The position numbers were made by a program, and so were the translations under genes. 64,000 nucleotides of DNA from Dipetalonema caudispina (lineage: Eukaryota; Nematoda; Chromadorea; Rhabditida; Onchocercidae): assembly GCA_013365325.1 (NCBI GenBank), contig JABVXV010000040.1, positions 1-64,000 on the forward strand, written 5' to 3'. Positions 26,494 to 39,483 of this stretch are shown piece after piece. The notes under the pieces are model-generated. The model did not search any database. It was not told the origin of the DNA and was given only the letters and a program-made list of their open reading frames with translations. Position 1 is the first letter of the stretch. Each line of letters opens with the position of its first letter.

Positions 26494-27717
26494 TTGAATT
26501 TCAACCTGATATAAAAACCCACTGCACCAATAAGCATTTTTATCTGTCAGGTACTGCCGAGTTTTACGGTCACCATCTAGAACTTCCAATTACAATTCCA
26601 AACATGAGGAAAGTGAGAAATCATCCTGCTCTCTAAAACTAGAGATTTCAGACTTCTAATATAAACCATTCTTAAGCTATCGTATTTTACAATAAATCCC
26701 CGAAATAATTGGGCTTTCAGGAAGTCTTTTCAGACATACATAAATCAGCCGTAATTACTGATCTTACAAACACACAAATCTGCTAATACAATGGCCATTT
26801 CGTATGAGGAATGATTTTCTTTGTTTTCTGACTGGAGATCTGATAAAAATAAAAGTTTATTTGACACAAAATCAATTATAAAATCAACTACAAAACAACT
26901 TGCTAGGACGGCCCCTAATTCAAAAAACCCAAAAGTGGTTTCCCATTTTTTAATATCGTCTTGAAATTCGCATTTCCCATTACGAGGCGAGTTAACCAGT
27001 AAGTAACTAACATCAGCGTCGATCAAACTACCGAATTTAGTGCTGCGTGTCGTAACAACATTATATCGCAAATTTCTCCAGAAAGTTTCAACCAAATACT
27101 GTTCGCAATATTTTTACAAATTAATGCATTTGACAGGAACAAAATCTACTGTACAAAATGAAAAATTAATAACATCGGCCCATCCACATTTCGAGTAGTA
27201 ATTAATATTAATATATTTTTTAAAAATAGCAATCTAAGAAAAATACGGAGCAAAGCATCCACTAGCGCTTTGTATTAAGGATTAGAATTACAATGTACAA
27301 AAATTTGGAATTAAATACAATTAAAAGCATATTTTATTATTTGTAGGATCCCTTCATCCCCACCATCGAGGATTAAGAAAAAAAAACCAAAAATCCGCTC
27401 TATTGTGTTATTTCTATTAATCCCCGAATTCACTAGTGATCGATAAAGAATAGCCTAAAAACAATCGTTCTGGCTTATTCTCATCGCTCAGTGCGCGCCA
27501 GGAGAGGCTAATTTCGCGAACTTCCCCCAATCCCCAATTATTCCGGTAACAAATCGCTATATTCCAGAACGAGAAAAATAAGTGTAATTTCAAAAAAGAA
27601 TCCTTGAAGCGTTTTTCAGCATAAAAAACTAAAAGATTGACAAAACTATGCAAACGGAACTGAAACAATATGGAACCAACCACCAACAGAAATGAAAAGC
27701 ACAGAACAAAATTAAGA
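26494..27717. other. Intergenic region between convergent genes
   Basis: Lies between the 3' ends of the small secreted protein gene and the zinc-finger gene. A 116-codon minus-strand frame at 26745-27095 reads well (KWETTFGFFELGAVL) but matches no family I know and lacks a start or splice context. Confidence 0.45.
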
Positions 27718-30700
27718 TCAATAAGTTTCATAATACTCTTCACCTGTTTCTACTTCTCCAGCTGTTTCAACCTGACCCTCGTCCACAACATAAACATTTT
27801 CGTACTCATCAGTGGTACGCAGCGGTACATGTCTGTAATATACCGTATCTTCATCGTAATCTTCTGTATCGTACATCTGCCGTCGTTGTTGCCGACTGCT
27901 CGTCTGGAATACTATGAATGATGTCAAATGACGATTTTGAAAACGATTGGAATCACATTAAAAAGCGGCAACCTCTGGTAATATGCACCAACTTACCAGT
28001 TTCTTTTCTTCTTATTTCTATGAAAACGCCAAAAAATCCAAGTCAATGGCGTTGGCTAAATGACTAGACGGAAAAAATTTTCAAACGAAAACGAAATAAG
28101 GTCAAACATTTGCAAAAGAAATTATAACTCGACAAACTCAATCGGGAATTGAATATCGTACGGATCATTGAAAATAAAAAAAGAAACTTGCCGAATCTGT
28201 GCGTACTCTCTCGGGCATATTTGCAAACGACGGCAACCACTGCGCGTAGCGTGAGCCTGGCCCACGCCGTTGAAATTTTTGTACAACATCAGGGTCACCC
28301 TCTTTAATTTGTATCATCATACTATTCAAGTTTGAAATTGAATTTTGCGTTGTACGAAGCTGAAATAGAAATTATGAATAGTGGACAACAATTTCTCAAA
28401 GAAAAAACTCAAATAATTCCGGTAGCCACAAAATCACAAAAACTCAAATAAAACTTACTGCTCTCAGCACCATATCCATTGTTTCATCATTCAAACGATA
28501 AAGTTGCTCCGACACATTGTCAAACAAGAAAGAACACAGTCGATCAATATTTTTCATCCGTATGTCGATTTCATCAGAATTTGGATGTAATGGTCCGTAG
28601 CGCTGTTCCAGAGCAATTTCATTTTCCCCTCTATGACGAGTTCTACTCTAAACTAGAGAAATGTCTGTTTAGGCAAAAATAAGTTAGAAATCTCATTGAA
28701 GGCATATTAGACAGTAAACTTTTCTCATTTACTGCTCATCTTCATTATTTACCTTATGTAATCTACGGTTCCGAGTCCAGCAACACCAGTCATTATTCAG
28801 AACCTGCCTAACATTCCAGCATCTACTGATACTCAAGTTTCAAATCTCCTTCGCCGAATATGTGCTAAGTATTACTCAAATTAGATATTAGAAAAATATG
28901 TGGTTGCCAGAGAGTGTAAGCATAAACCGAAATATGAAAATAATTAACTTATTACAACAACACACCTCATCAAATCCATTCGTATTATCATTATCAACAT
29001 TGACAAAACTACCATCATCGCTTCCTGTGCTTTTACTATGATCTGTAATCGACATATGAGGAACTGTGAGCTTCGTATAGATTATTAAATTTTGAAAGAT
29101 AAACTGATTTTTACTGCTCATCTTCAAAAATCTAATAAAATAAAGCAGAATTTCTACAAAAATTAGGAAAAAAAGACCAACCCTGGAGATCTACTGGAAC
29201 GCTTCTGTGCAGCAAATCTCTGCAATTATTTAGGTTTCAATATCAATACTTCTGAATTTTTAAAAATTTCAATAATAATTGCACTAGAAGAAATAGAACG
29301 AAATATGACTACGAAGAGTGCGCAAAAGATACAAAAACCAAAATGTACCTTTTAGGACGTGTAAGCCTAACACGTGCTGATACTTTTTCAGAACTGGTAG
29401 CTGGAAAAACAAATCTAGGATCTAGTGCATGGCCAAAATGGGACAACTGTCCATTCACTTCGATAGACCTATAACACCCTCTTTAACATCCCAATCTTGC
29501 ATCAGATGGATGAAAAAACTTTTGGAATGTTTAAAATCTTTCGAAAATGTAAGAAACTTACCCATCATCACATTCCGTATAAAACAAGTGAGCAGGACAC
29601 ATTGCACCAATTTTGGCAGTGCCTTTTCGAGGACGATTACGCAACGAACCTCCTTTGCTTACCCTACAATTTCAAATAATAAATTTATTAAAACTTTTTG
29701 TCAAAACTAAAAACTCGTCACAAGCGACAAAAAATATATCGAACGTCTCTTTCTCAGTAAAGCATTTTGTAAACAAACCCAACTCCCTATGTTTCAACAA
29801 ATCACCTTATTGCTCCAGAGCGATTGCAATATAACTGCCGCTTATTTTCCGACTTCCTATGCAAAACAAATCCCATATTCCGAGTTACAGCTAAATCGTC
29901 CAAATAATTCTGAAAACGGAATTCTTTCAAAACAAACTCCTAATGCAAAAATTTGTCTCCCAGCTAGAAATTTCCCAATCTTTTTTGCCTATTCTCCGAC
30001 GCACTTTCCCTTTCTTCCAATTACCACTCCAGTATCCTTCACTATCCTCCCCTTAAATAGGTCTCGGTATAGTAAGATATCAAAAGCGCGCTAAAGAAAA
30101 CAAAAAACAAAAAAAAAAGTCCCTTCAGATACAAACGAAAATAAAAAATAAACCTGAAATTCCCCAGTGTTTTTGAATTTTCTTTTTACATACTGCAGTT
30201 TGATACCGTGTTCGTCAGCCACATGTTCATTCAGTGTGTGAATTGTTGTGGCACGATGCTCACAACCGGGACATTTCACGGAAGCCTAGAAAAGTATTAA
30301 TTTGTATAGAAAACTCGTGATAAACACTTCGAATATCCACAGATAGTAAACCGACAACAACAATCAACGATTAATATTGTATTCAATAAAGGACTAGATC
30401 ATTACAATCGAAATGTTCAAAAAAAGATAAAACCAATAATCGTAAGACCTATCTGTACAAATATTTTTCGTAATAGTTTAGTTTAAAAAGCAAAACTTAC
30501 ACGTATAACAACTCGATGTACTTTGAAACGATGAGCATTCATGCTATTATGATTGGCGAAGTAACGATTACAACGATCGCATTGCAGCTTTCTTTTTTGT
30601 CCAGTTGCAGATTTCTGATTCTCATCCTTCTTTATATTCTCCTCGGCAGTCTGCAAAGGAAACGTTTAGATGTTTTCTAGAAAAAGTACATGTTTCCCTT

Positions 30701-32607
30701 CTAAAATTTACGAACTAAAACTCTATATTTCTGGATTCACAGACTTTAATAAACAATGTATTAAGCTCTTACATCGTGTAGACTACGCTCTTGCAAGCAG
30801 TGGAATGGAAGACAAGGATCAGATATCGGTGAAAAATACTTTGTTCTATCTTAGTAAAATCATGTCTTTTCCTTTCAAACTTCGCTAATCGATCCATGGA
30901 ACTTTGAAAAGACATCTCGTCGGTAAAAATAAGACACTATCCGTAATACATATACAAATATCCTTACTCTTTTCACTCCGGAATAATCCAGAAAAATCAG
31001 AAAGATGTATATAATTGAAATTACAATAACAGAACCCAAATATTACATTACTCAACTTACTTTATTAAGCCTTTCTTCTTCTTCGCGTCCTTCTACATCA
31101 ACCATCTCTTCGTCTTCGAAAAATTCATTTTCATTATCATCTTCACCTTCTTCGTTCGTTTCTTCCTGTCCTTCAGACAAATTCCCATCGAAACTTCTCT
31201 TAAAATTAGCTGTCGTCAATTTTTCGCAATATATCCGAAATCTTAGAATCAAACCAATTATCTCAATTATTTGGAGAAAGCTTGGAAACCACACAGTTTT
31301 CGAGAACTTTCAAAACGAATTCATTTCGAAATGAAAACTAGTTCCGAAATTGACTAACACTGTCCTAACATGAGTTTCACCTTTCGCATGCTAGCTGAAT
31401 GGCTTCTTCGTGACCTTTCTCCTTCCCCTGATTCTTCGGCTTCTGGTTCAAAACCAGGAATGTCGGATAAATTTAGACGCGCAGCATCCCGATTAGTTTC
31501 ATCAATATAATCCCCATACCGCTGAGGAGCCTTGTGAGCACGTCTAGGCCTTCTATTTCGTTCACTCTCAATACCTAAAGGAAATTGAACTACGTAAATA
31601 TATGGTTTTAATAAATAACTTGAGAAATTTCCAAAAGCTCTCTAACGACTTTAGGATCACAATTCAAACTATTGCAGCTTACTTTCATCATCACTAGTAG
31701 GTTCGGATTTCAGATCTTTTCGCCCACTCCGTGCAGTCATTTGCCTGGATTCAGAAGGGTTGACAGTGTTCTGAAAAAATAACTGAATCTCCAGCAGTAC
31801 TTGAATTTCACTGAGTGTTTCTAAATTTGAGGAAATCTGAGTGCATTCTCATTGTTTAGTCATCCATAACATGTAGGATGTCTGCAAAAGTTAATAAAGA
31901 AATTTTTGGTCTATCAACTGAATACAATTTTACTAAAGGAACAACGCAGCAATTTGGAATTAAAACCTTATTTTTTTTTACTACGGGCTGAATAATTCGC
32001 CGTTTACGAGTACGCGGAACTTGTAGTGGAGTGCTTTTCTTCACACATTTTCGCAAGGTCTCAAAAGCAAATCGAAAGTCAGGTTTTGAGGGATTTTCCA
32101 CAGGTTCCAATTTCACCAGCCTTGGCTTCTCTCCTGGTGTATTTGATTTCATCAACATCATCACTTTGGCATGCGGAGGAAGGGTTGCACGAGCAGTGAA
32201 CGATGATCCAGGACGATATGCATCATACGATCCTGTACTGCTTTCCAACGCTTAAATAGAAATGATGTTGTGTGAAGTTAGCGAATTCCATAATTAATTG
32301 CTGCTTAATTCAACAATAAATTGATTGTCATAGAAAAGTGCCGTTTACCAATTTACAATGATAACGTGCTATAGAGTTATATTTGATACTTACAAGGATT
32401 GATACCACCACTTTCATCGATAGTTTCATAAACTTCACATACAGGTGGTTCATCACTATAAGCATCATCACCGGTTGTTTGACCTCGTTCAATATGTGAA
32501 CCGCTAGCCGGATCCATTGTTTCATAGAGGTAATCCTCCTCCATTACCATACTCTCCAGTTCTCCTCCTCTTACTTCTTTCTCGATCGTCCCACTCGCCT
32601 GTTGCAT
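27718..32607 (-). CDS. C2H2 zinc-finger protein with a FAR1/MULE-like cysteine-histidine module, 15 exons
   Basis: Predicted nuclear DNA-binding protein of 727 residues. Exons: 32607-32394, 32250-31967, 31770-31683, 31574-31381, 31198-31061, 30650-30501, 30285-30154, 29909-29806, 29663-29562, 29468-29349, 29219-29182, 29042-28966, 28647-28459, 28359-28192, 27903-27718; 2184 nt with every phase consistent. The N-terminal third is acidic and low-complexity, with a basic patch (PRTRKRRIIQP). Finger 1 has Cys330, Cys333, His346 and His351; finger 2 Cys361, Cys364, His377 and His382. Then EFQNYLDDL leads to LYCNRSGAIR, KGTAKIGAMCPAHLFY and a late HFGHALDP, the Cys/Cys/His spacing seen in FAR1/MULE-derived (WRKY-GCM1-like) domains. 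The last exons are Gln/Arg then Asp/Glu/Tyr rich. One donor (28191) is GC, and two acceptors are AAG. The exact orthologue is not known to me. Confidence 0.8.
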
Positions 32608-32619
32608 CCTTCCACTCTT

Positions 32620-32677
<58 letters not shown>

Positions 32678-33080
32678 TATATACATATATATGATGTATT
32701 ATTTATAGTAGATGGGATACGTATATGTTTGATCAGATCACCGCATTCCTAATATACAAGCAATAACGCTTACCATAATGATGCCATGATACTATAACCC
32801 CATGTTTCCCTGTACATAGCATAATCCACGTGTCACTCACGTCGGTATCAACCAACCACGCCATTGCTAATAGACGGCCCCACCCACCCAAAGAGCGCTG
32901 TTACCCATGCTAACCTAACGAATGATGCAGCACTACTGCCTCACAATATTTAATAAACTTCGGATTCGGCATCAATAAACATCGAACTATACAGATATAC
33001 GATAGAGTACTATGCTATACTGGCAGTATTTGCTGTCTTTTAAGATATTATTTATTAGCGTTATTTTCAGTCACAATAAA
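32608..33080. promoter_or_regulatory. Head-to-head promoter region of the zinc-finger gene and mrpl-11
   Basis: Only 473 bases separate the two divergent start codons, so both promoters must share this segment. It holds the (AT)n tract and a GC-richer stretch (about 32820-32930) with CACCCACCC. TTTTCAG ends 11 bases before the mrpl-11 ATG, a likely spliced-leader acceptor. Confidence 0.6.
32623..32672. repeat. (AT)25 microsatellite
   Basis: About 50 bases of unbroken AT dinucleotide, then an interrupted AT stretch to about 32692. It begins 16 bases upstream of the zinc-finger start codon. It is the longest simple repeat in the window. Confidence 0.95.
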
Positions 33081-34891
33081 ATGTCTGTGGCGGCAAAAAT
33101 GGGTGCTCGAGTAAGGAAAAAGCCTGTTATCAAAATCATTCATAATCCATTATTCAAAGCTATTGTCAAGTAAGTTTATTTTCACATCAACTTATTCTGC
33201 TAATTCTATTAATTACACATTTGTACCATTTATTTTATCTGTAATGAGCCACAAGTGGTACAATATGTAAAAATGATATATTGTAACATTTCTATTCAAT
33301 TCGATGGTCAATGATGTAAACTGGCTGATTATGATTGGTCACTGTATATTACTATCGTTTGACCTGTTTGGATCTCTGAAAGACGGGGTAATTTACTCTG
33401 ACCTTGTTTCAACATCACTCATCACTTGTTACTATTGCAAGACCACTTCTGATAGTAATAGTAATTACAACTCAAGAAGTTGTGTTAAAAATGCAAATTT
33501 TTTGAAATTGAAGGCATTTTGGTTGGAAGTTAACTGCCATATTTTGCGGAAATGTTTGTTTTTATACATGTACATAAACTTTACCTGTAATGTTTGTTTT
33601 CGTCTGCATATTTTTCTTCATAATATCGAAGTTTTTTCTTCGATAGACTGATTGTTCAGAGCGCAGATGGCAACAGCTGCACCACCTTTGGGACCTAGTC
33701 TGGGTAAAAGGGGCATTAATGTGGCGAATTTTTGCAAAGATTTCAATCGAGCAACAACCAATGTTAAACCCGGTACTTTTTTTACGTTTATTATGAATTT
33801 GGAGAAATTGTCGGCAAAGAATGCAGATTATCCATCTTAGGCTGTTTACTTGTTAATCTATCATTCAAGTTGTCGATTCATAGGAAATATTTTCGTAATT
33901 TAAAAAAAAAAAAAACAAGAAATGTATGGAATAGTATTGTCCATTAAGTTCCTGGGTTTTTCAGCCTGAGCCTCTGCCTTAATCCAGTAATTCTTTCGCA
34001 GTTTTCCATTGTTAATTTCTAAAATGAGCTGAAAATATTTAAAACCTTCAAAATTGTTTTCGTTACGAGCAGGTACCCCATTACCGGTACGGGTTACAAT
34101 AAACTCCGACCGTACCTATGACATGGAGATTTGTACACCGACATCTATGTGGTTATTGATGCATGCAGCAGGAATAAGGCGTGGAGCTACACATCCACGT
34201 AAGTATTAGTGGCCGGTAATCGTAGCTCAGCTTAGATTTCAAAATATTTAATAGTTTTTCTTAGATTTATTGTTTGCTGGTTGTCAACCAAGTATTCAAC
34301 TATTAGTCAACTGGTTGACGAAATAGCATAAAAGAATCGACGAACAAACTAATTTTATCGATTTCCTCAGCTAGTTTAGTGATTACCTTATTTTTTGATT
34401 CATATGAAAGAATTCATGCGGGTCGCTTTGTGTAGTGAAAATTTAAAAAATAATGCAAACTTTCAGGTGAGGAAATTTCTGGGATGATTACGGTAAAGCA
34501 TATTTACGAGATAGCCAAAATAAAGGCTGCTGATAAATGTTTAGTTGGTGTCCCATTAAAAGTTAGTCATTTTTACCTAGAAATAGCATTTGAGCATCGA
34601 AGTTTCGATGTATTAATTTACCAGATCATTATTAAGTAGTGCTTATTGTGCTTGTCATTGTTAAGTATTTCGTTGTTTTACCGTCGGAAGGAATTTTTGT
34701 TTCAGTTGATATGTGAAAAGCTTATCAAGACAGCTCATACAATTGGGCTTAAGGTTATTCGTGAGAATCTTGACCCAATGGAATATCGTAAATTTCTGGA
34801 AGAACGGAAGTTGGTAGTTGACAAAGAACTGAAAAAGATAGAAGAAGAGAAGGCCGCTAAGGTACTCAGGACGACAGCTAGTTCTTCTTAA
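33081..34891 (+). CDS. mrpl-11: Mitochondrial ribosomal protein L11 (uL11m)
   Basis: Component of the stalk base of the mitochondrial large ribosomal subunit. Exons 33081-33169, 33660-33772, 34073-34198, 34467-34561, 34706-34891; 609 nt, 202 residues. The bacterial L11 signature is plain: [20 protein letters not shown], then [47 protein letters not shown], and AHTIGLKVI near the end. The C-terminal helix is Lys/Glu rich as in animal uL11m. The start is the first ATG after a TTTTCAG acceptor; the N-terminus ([13 protein letters not shown]) is basic, as expected for mitochondrial targeting or the known short lead. The gene is head-to-head with the zinc-finger gene. Confidence 0.95.
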
Positions 34892-35115
34892 GAGTTTGAT
34901 CTCATTACAGTGTCAATGTGAAAAAATGATTTAGTTGTCTTAATTTGACCCCTTTTTTGGAAATTGTGGAAGAAATAAATTCAAAGAATTGTTTTATTAA
35001 GATTCCAAACTAGACTCCATAGAATGTGGTTATGATGTTAGCAGTTAAGTCTCATAGTTAATCGATGACAAGTTCTAAGCGAATTTTTCGATTTCTGATT
35101 TCTTTGATCTCTTTG

Positions 35116-35150
35116 ATCTCTGATTCCTTGGTGGTTAAGAAATCAGAGAT
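35116..35150. repeat. Inverted repeat (hairpin)
   Basis: Perfect 10-base arms ATCTCTGATT and AATCAGAGAT flank a 15-base loop. It sits in a TTTGATCTCT-rich stretch with further partial copies of the arm. It lies about 225 bases past the mrpl-11 stop. Confidence 0.7.
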
Positions 35151-36325
35151 TCTGAAGTTTAAAGAGATTCTGAGTTTCTTTGATTTCTCTGTTCTGAAGT
35201 TTCTCTGTTAATGATTTCTTTGTTAGACTCAGTGAAGCTTAACAGAAAAATGCTTCACAGGATGTGTTCTGATGAGCTCATTTTCTCTAATATATAAGAT
35301 TTAATGACGGTTTTCGTGTGGTTACTTTCCGCTTATAGTTTATCTGCCTTTAATCATTGTTTCCAGAACTTTGTTTATAGGTAATATGTCTCTATACTTT
35401 TCTCATAAATAAGTTCAACTTTTTTAGCATTTTTATTGACGTGGAGAAAATGCATCGTTATGTTTGATTGTTTATATTTTATTATAGTTCCTCGATTTTC
35501 CGCATTTATTGATGTCAATCTTACACATAAAGTCGCTAATTACTAGTATTCCGCTTTCTCCAAGGTAGTACAACTGTACAGCAAATATAATCTAAAAGCT
35601 AAAAGGCTTGGAGTGCAACCTAACGTGCTAACCAGACTATTGGAGAGTTTGCTACTAACGTCATCTGGCTCTGTTTTGGTAAACGTCCATCATGATTCTC
35701 AGTCTCCCAGTTGTTAAGGTCTGAACCCTATGATCATCTCGTGCTCATTCTACTGAAGTTCTCCACCTTTAGTACTACCGCAGTTGACAAGAGAAATATA
35801 GCTTGATATACAATTTCCATTTTCATCTCTCCCCAACATTGATTTTGCAGTATTCATATGAGCGAAAACTGATTGATGAGATTGACTAAAATGACCATTC
35901 TCACTGCCCAGATGGCAGCACAACAGTTGACGATACGTCACATGGTACAAAAGAAGATGAAATCATTTATTGCGGTTTTATGAGAAGAGTTGCAAAGTCG
36001 CAAGAAATTATTTCTTATGAGAACATCGTCTAGGTATAGTTCACGGAACATCTCAGACAGAATTGGTCATTGTCAAAACGATGATCTGCTTAATTATCTG
36101 TTGACTTCAAAAAAAAAATTATCAATAGCGAACGACCCAAGGGCTATATCGCACTGTCCATTGTCAGTTTCGAAATTCATGACTATCTCTTCTTCCACTA
36201 CATCAATGGATGGACAGTAGTTTACATTAAGGTTCAAGTTAGTTCCGAGTTGAGGACATTGGGAACAAAATGACATGATATTGAGGAGAGTAGGAAGAAA
36301 AGGAATAGTGAGGAAACGATCTGTC

Positions 36326-36355
36326 GGACAGTTAGCAGCCGGACAGTTAGCAGCC
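36326..36355. repeat. 15-base tandem duplication
   Basis: GGACAGTTAGCAGCC occurs twice back to back, in the GC-richer patch of the gene-poor region. Confidence 0.9.
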
Positions 36356-37614
36356 AAGTCTTCGTCCTTGGCCATTCAATTGACCAGAAAGTTCCTCCTA
36401 ACAATGGACACTTAACCGTCGTCTACTAACGTTTGCGGTGGGAACTGGTAGAAGTTTCTGGAAGAATGGCCATTCCTACATCAATGCGGGGGGACGCCCA
36501 TCGCATTACATTTATATATTGAGCGGGTCGCTGCAGAGTGGCAGAGTTGTCCATCGGCAGGGTAGGGTGAGGTCATCGTTTGGTTGATGGCTTAGACACA
36601 CATTTTGTCTATCTCAGTCTTATAAGGCAGTTTCTTCAAGGTCACTGGTACCAAATCTCTAAAATATCTAATATTATAACCTTTAGGAAGTGATTATTCC
36701 ATGAATTTTCATTTAGAATTCATTCTAGATTCACATTTTGCAGAAGCAACGATACAACCTTTAGCTTTTATTTTTGCAAATTCTTATTAGGATTGGGTAG
36801 TTTTCGGCATATTGTTAGTTCATTTGTGCTGGGACATAACTTTTGATCATTCCAACTATTTCCTTGTACTGTGAGGACCATTCTTACTTTGTTACTTTGT
36901 TAACGTAGTTCTTTTTGCTTGAAACATTGAACTTTCAATGCTTTGAAATATTTGCGCTTTTTTGAGTAAACGTGAAAGAAGTGATTTGTTTCTTGACAGT
37001 CGCTAATATTTTTTTCCAGATAACACGGCGACATGGTGGACCATGCCGCCTGATCAATTAAAGAACTAGAAGTATAGCTGGTTACGAAATAATATTTTAT
37101 TGTTTTTCCGTCTTCTGAGGCGTCGATTTCGATTCATTTTTCAATATTTGGATAAATTTAAGTTGGAAAAAATGTGGTTCATAGTAAGTTGAGGATTTCA
37201 GCAATATTCAGAATAGGCCCAGAAAATCCTAAACAGGGACGTGAGAACTTTTTTCTTCACTAAGCATATATGTTAGGATGATAGATCCCACGTCTAGGCT
37301 TTCTTATCCTTTTGCTTTCTTTGTAAATATATATTATTTGATGATTGAATTGGTTTAGAAAATAAACTTTTCTGAAGTATGTTAATAGATTCTGGATGCA
37401 TCAAATAAAATAGGAAATGTATGACTAGCTTCAAGCCGTGTATGTCTTTGCCGTTTAAAGAACTGATGCTTACAGAGATCACACAAACTATAACTCGTAG
37501 AATCAATCACACTTGTGTTGTCTTGGACAATTTTCAAAATACTTATAATTTAAATATTCGATTTCGTTGTGATTTCATTATCAATTTTTCATTGATGACG
37601 TCATTTATCTGAGT

Positions 37615-37675
37615 GGTTGACATGCTATAAGTCATAATGACGAATTTGGTTGACATGCTATAAGTCATAATGACG
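37615..37675. repeat. 28-base direct repeat, 33-base period
   Basis: Two identical 28-base units beginning GGTTGACATGCTATAAGTC, at 37615-37642 and 37648-37675, are separated by AATTT. Perfect identity suggests a recent duplication. Confidence 0.92.
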
Positions 37676-38140
37676 GAAATTAATTTCCAAAAACTTCGAA
37701 GGGGGAGATGTACTGAAAGTGAAGGAGCTTTTAAAGCTAGAGTGGAATTTACTTTTTCTTATCTTTGATGGTAGTTTCCAGTTCAACTCGAGCAGTCTTG
37801 CGGATGAAAATGATATGATGGTTAATAAAAAAAACCAATCGAATTTCGCTTTTGTTGAGTTGTTAGCCATAAACCAGCAGCGTTTATAGATAGGAAGAGT
37901 GATAGATATCGAAAAGTGAAAATATGTGAGGAAACTGAGAAAATCCCGTCTTATTTTGATTAACATTTGTGCCAGATTTGTTTTCATCTTTTTCTGCAGA
38001 ATATTACAAATGCACACTGTGTTAATTAGTGTCGTCGCAACCCTTTCTTCCCTCTGCATTTTCCTGAGAAGTTTTGATCCCTCTTGCTGATAGAAATGTG
38101 GTATGAACTGTAGCTGAAATAAAGGATGCGGGTGTATCAT
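37658..38140 (-). other. Longest single open frame, unassigned
   Basis: 160 codons without a stop on the minus strand, in a purine-rich stretch of the plus strand. The translation is rich in Phe, Ser, Lys and Leu and resembles no family I know. It overlaps the 28-base direct repeat at its 3' end. It is listed only because of its length; a chance frame is more likely than a gene. Confidence 0.2.
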
Positions 38141-39483
38141 GTCAAATCATACTGTTTTGATTTGATGGAATATGAAAAGACTGGAGGGAAAAATGAAACA
38201 GAAAGAGCCAAGGACTTGAATGTTCTCAGTACTACTTTCAAGACTTGCAAAGTGTTAGGGGAAAGAAAAGACTAAAGGAGAATTCTGGTGAAAGGTGGCG
38301 ATCCATCCGAACGATTCCCAATAAGATAGAAAGAAAAAGAAAGGAAGTCTATCATCGCAGAAATGTCGTTCCGAGCACAAATTCTTCACCTTATATTACT
38401 ATGAGGAGAATTATACCTCTTATTAAGAATGCAGGCAAAAGAGAGGAAATATTGCTTCATGACAGTTTCAGATGTGGAAAGAGTGTGGACATCAGAATTC
38501 ATAATAAGATTTCGGGGAACAGGTACAGTGGTAGTAAAGCTTAACATGCCTAGCTGTTGCATGAGCTCACCTCGTTCTTAGGTGGCTCGATTTATGGCGG
38601 TGAATAGCGGGGAATATTGTGAGATATAACATCTAAGGCTGAAAAGTCAAATCTTAGATGAATAAGTTCAACGAATGATATCTTGAGACTACCTATAGAC
38701 GGTAAGAGATATCATGATAACATCAAGAAATAGGCTGGCTTACATCAATGATGTTACTGTAGAATAATGTGTAGTCGTGAGAGACTATATTGAAGATTGA
38801 AAGGAATGGGCATCGTATTTCTCTTATTCATGTTTTAAGTTACCTGGCCTGGTATCTGAACCTTTCTCTTACCTTATTTCTGATAACTATGCATAATCAA
38901 TGATATAGTGATATTATAATGTTGGAGAATGTACAAAAGTAATTAAGTGATTAGAATGACAAAAAGATCAGAGATCATCAGTAAATCATTCGGCTTGGGA
39001 TGGATGTTGTTGCTATTTATTTTCATTTTTGTGTTTATGTTATTTCACATATAAGTTTTGTTCTCTTGATAAGCAGTCTAAAGTAATAGAAAGAAATGAT
39101 ATACCAAAATGTGATTTCCGAGATCACAATTTTAATACTGACTCTAAAAATTAATGCAGAAATACATCGGTCATTCTTAGTCCTTAAGAGCAGTTCGCGT
39201 TCGCATCTTTATTTATAGCCAAGTTTGCCTGGAGATTTAATTTGGGTTATTTGTGAATTCGGAGCTTTAAGTGATTCAACATAAAATGAAGGAATGAATT
39301 AAACTGAAGGATCTATACCTAGGAATATGATAAGATACGCTATTATTGAAATGTTTATTGCATTGAATCATAAAGATTTTGCGGCATTTTGTTTTATCAT
39401 CTAATGTCGAAATGTATTGTTAAAAAATTCTTTACTGTTATAGTTACACAGATTGTGAAAAACATTGAGAAAAGAATCGTGAT

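Larger units (their letters stand above)
34892..39483. other. 4.6 kb gene-poor region
   Basis: No recognisable exon chain. It holds a small hairpin (35116-35150), a GC-richer patch (about 36300-36600), two short direct repeats, and several open frames without family resemblance, the longest 160 codons on the minus strand at 37658-38140. It separates mrpl-11 from the methyltransferase-like gene. Confidence 0.55.

Noticed and set aside
26745..27095. 116-codon minus-strand frame as a protein-coding gene
   Set aside because: No start context, no splice partners and no recognised family; may be chance in AT-rich DNA.
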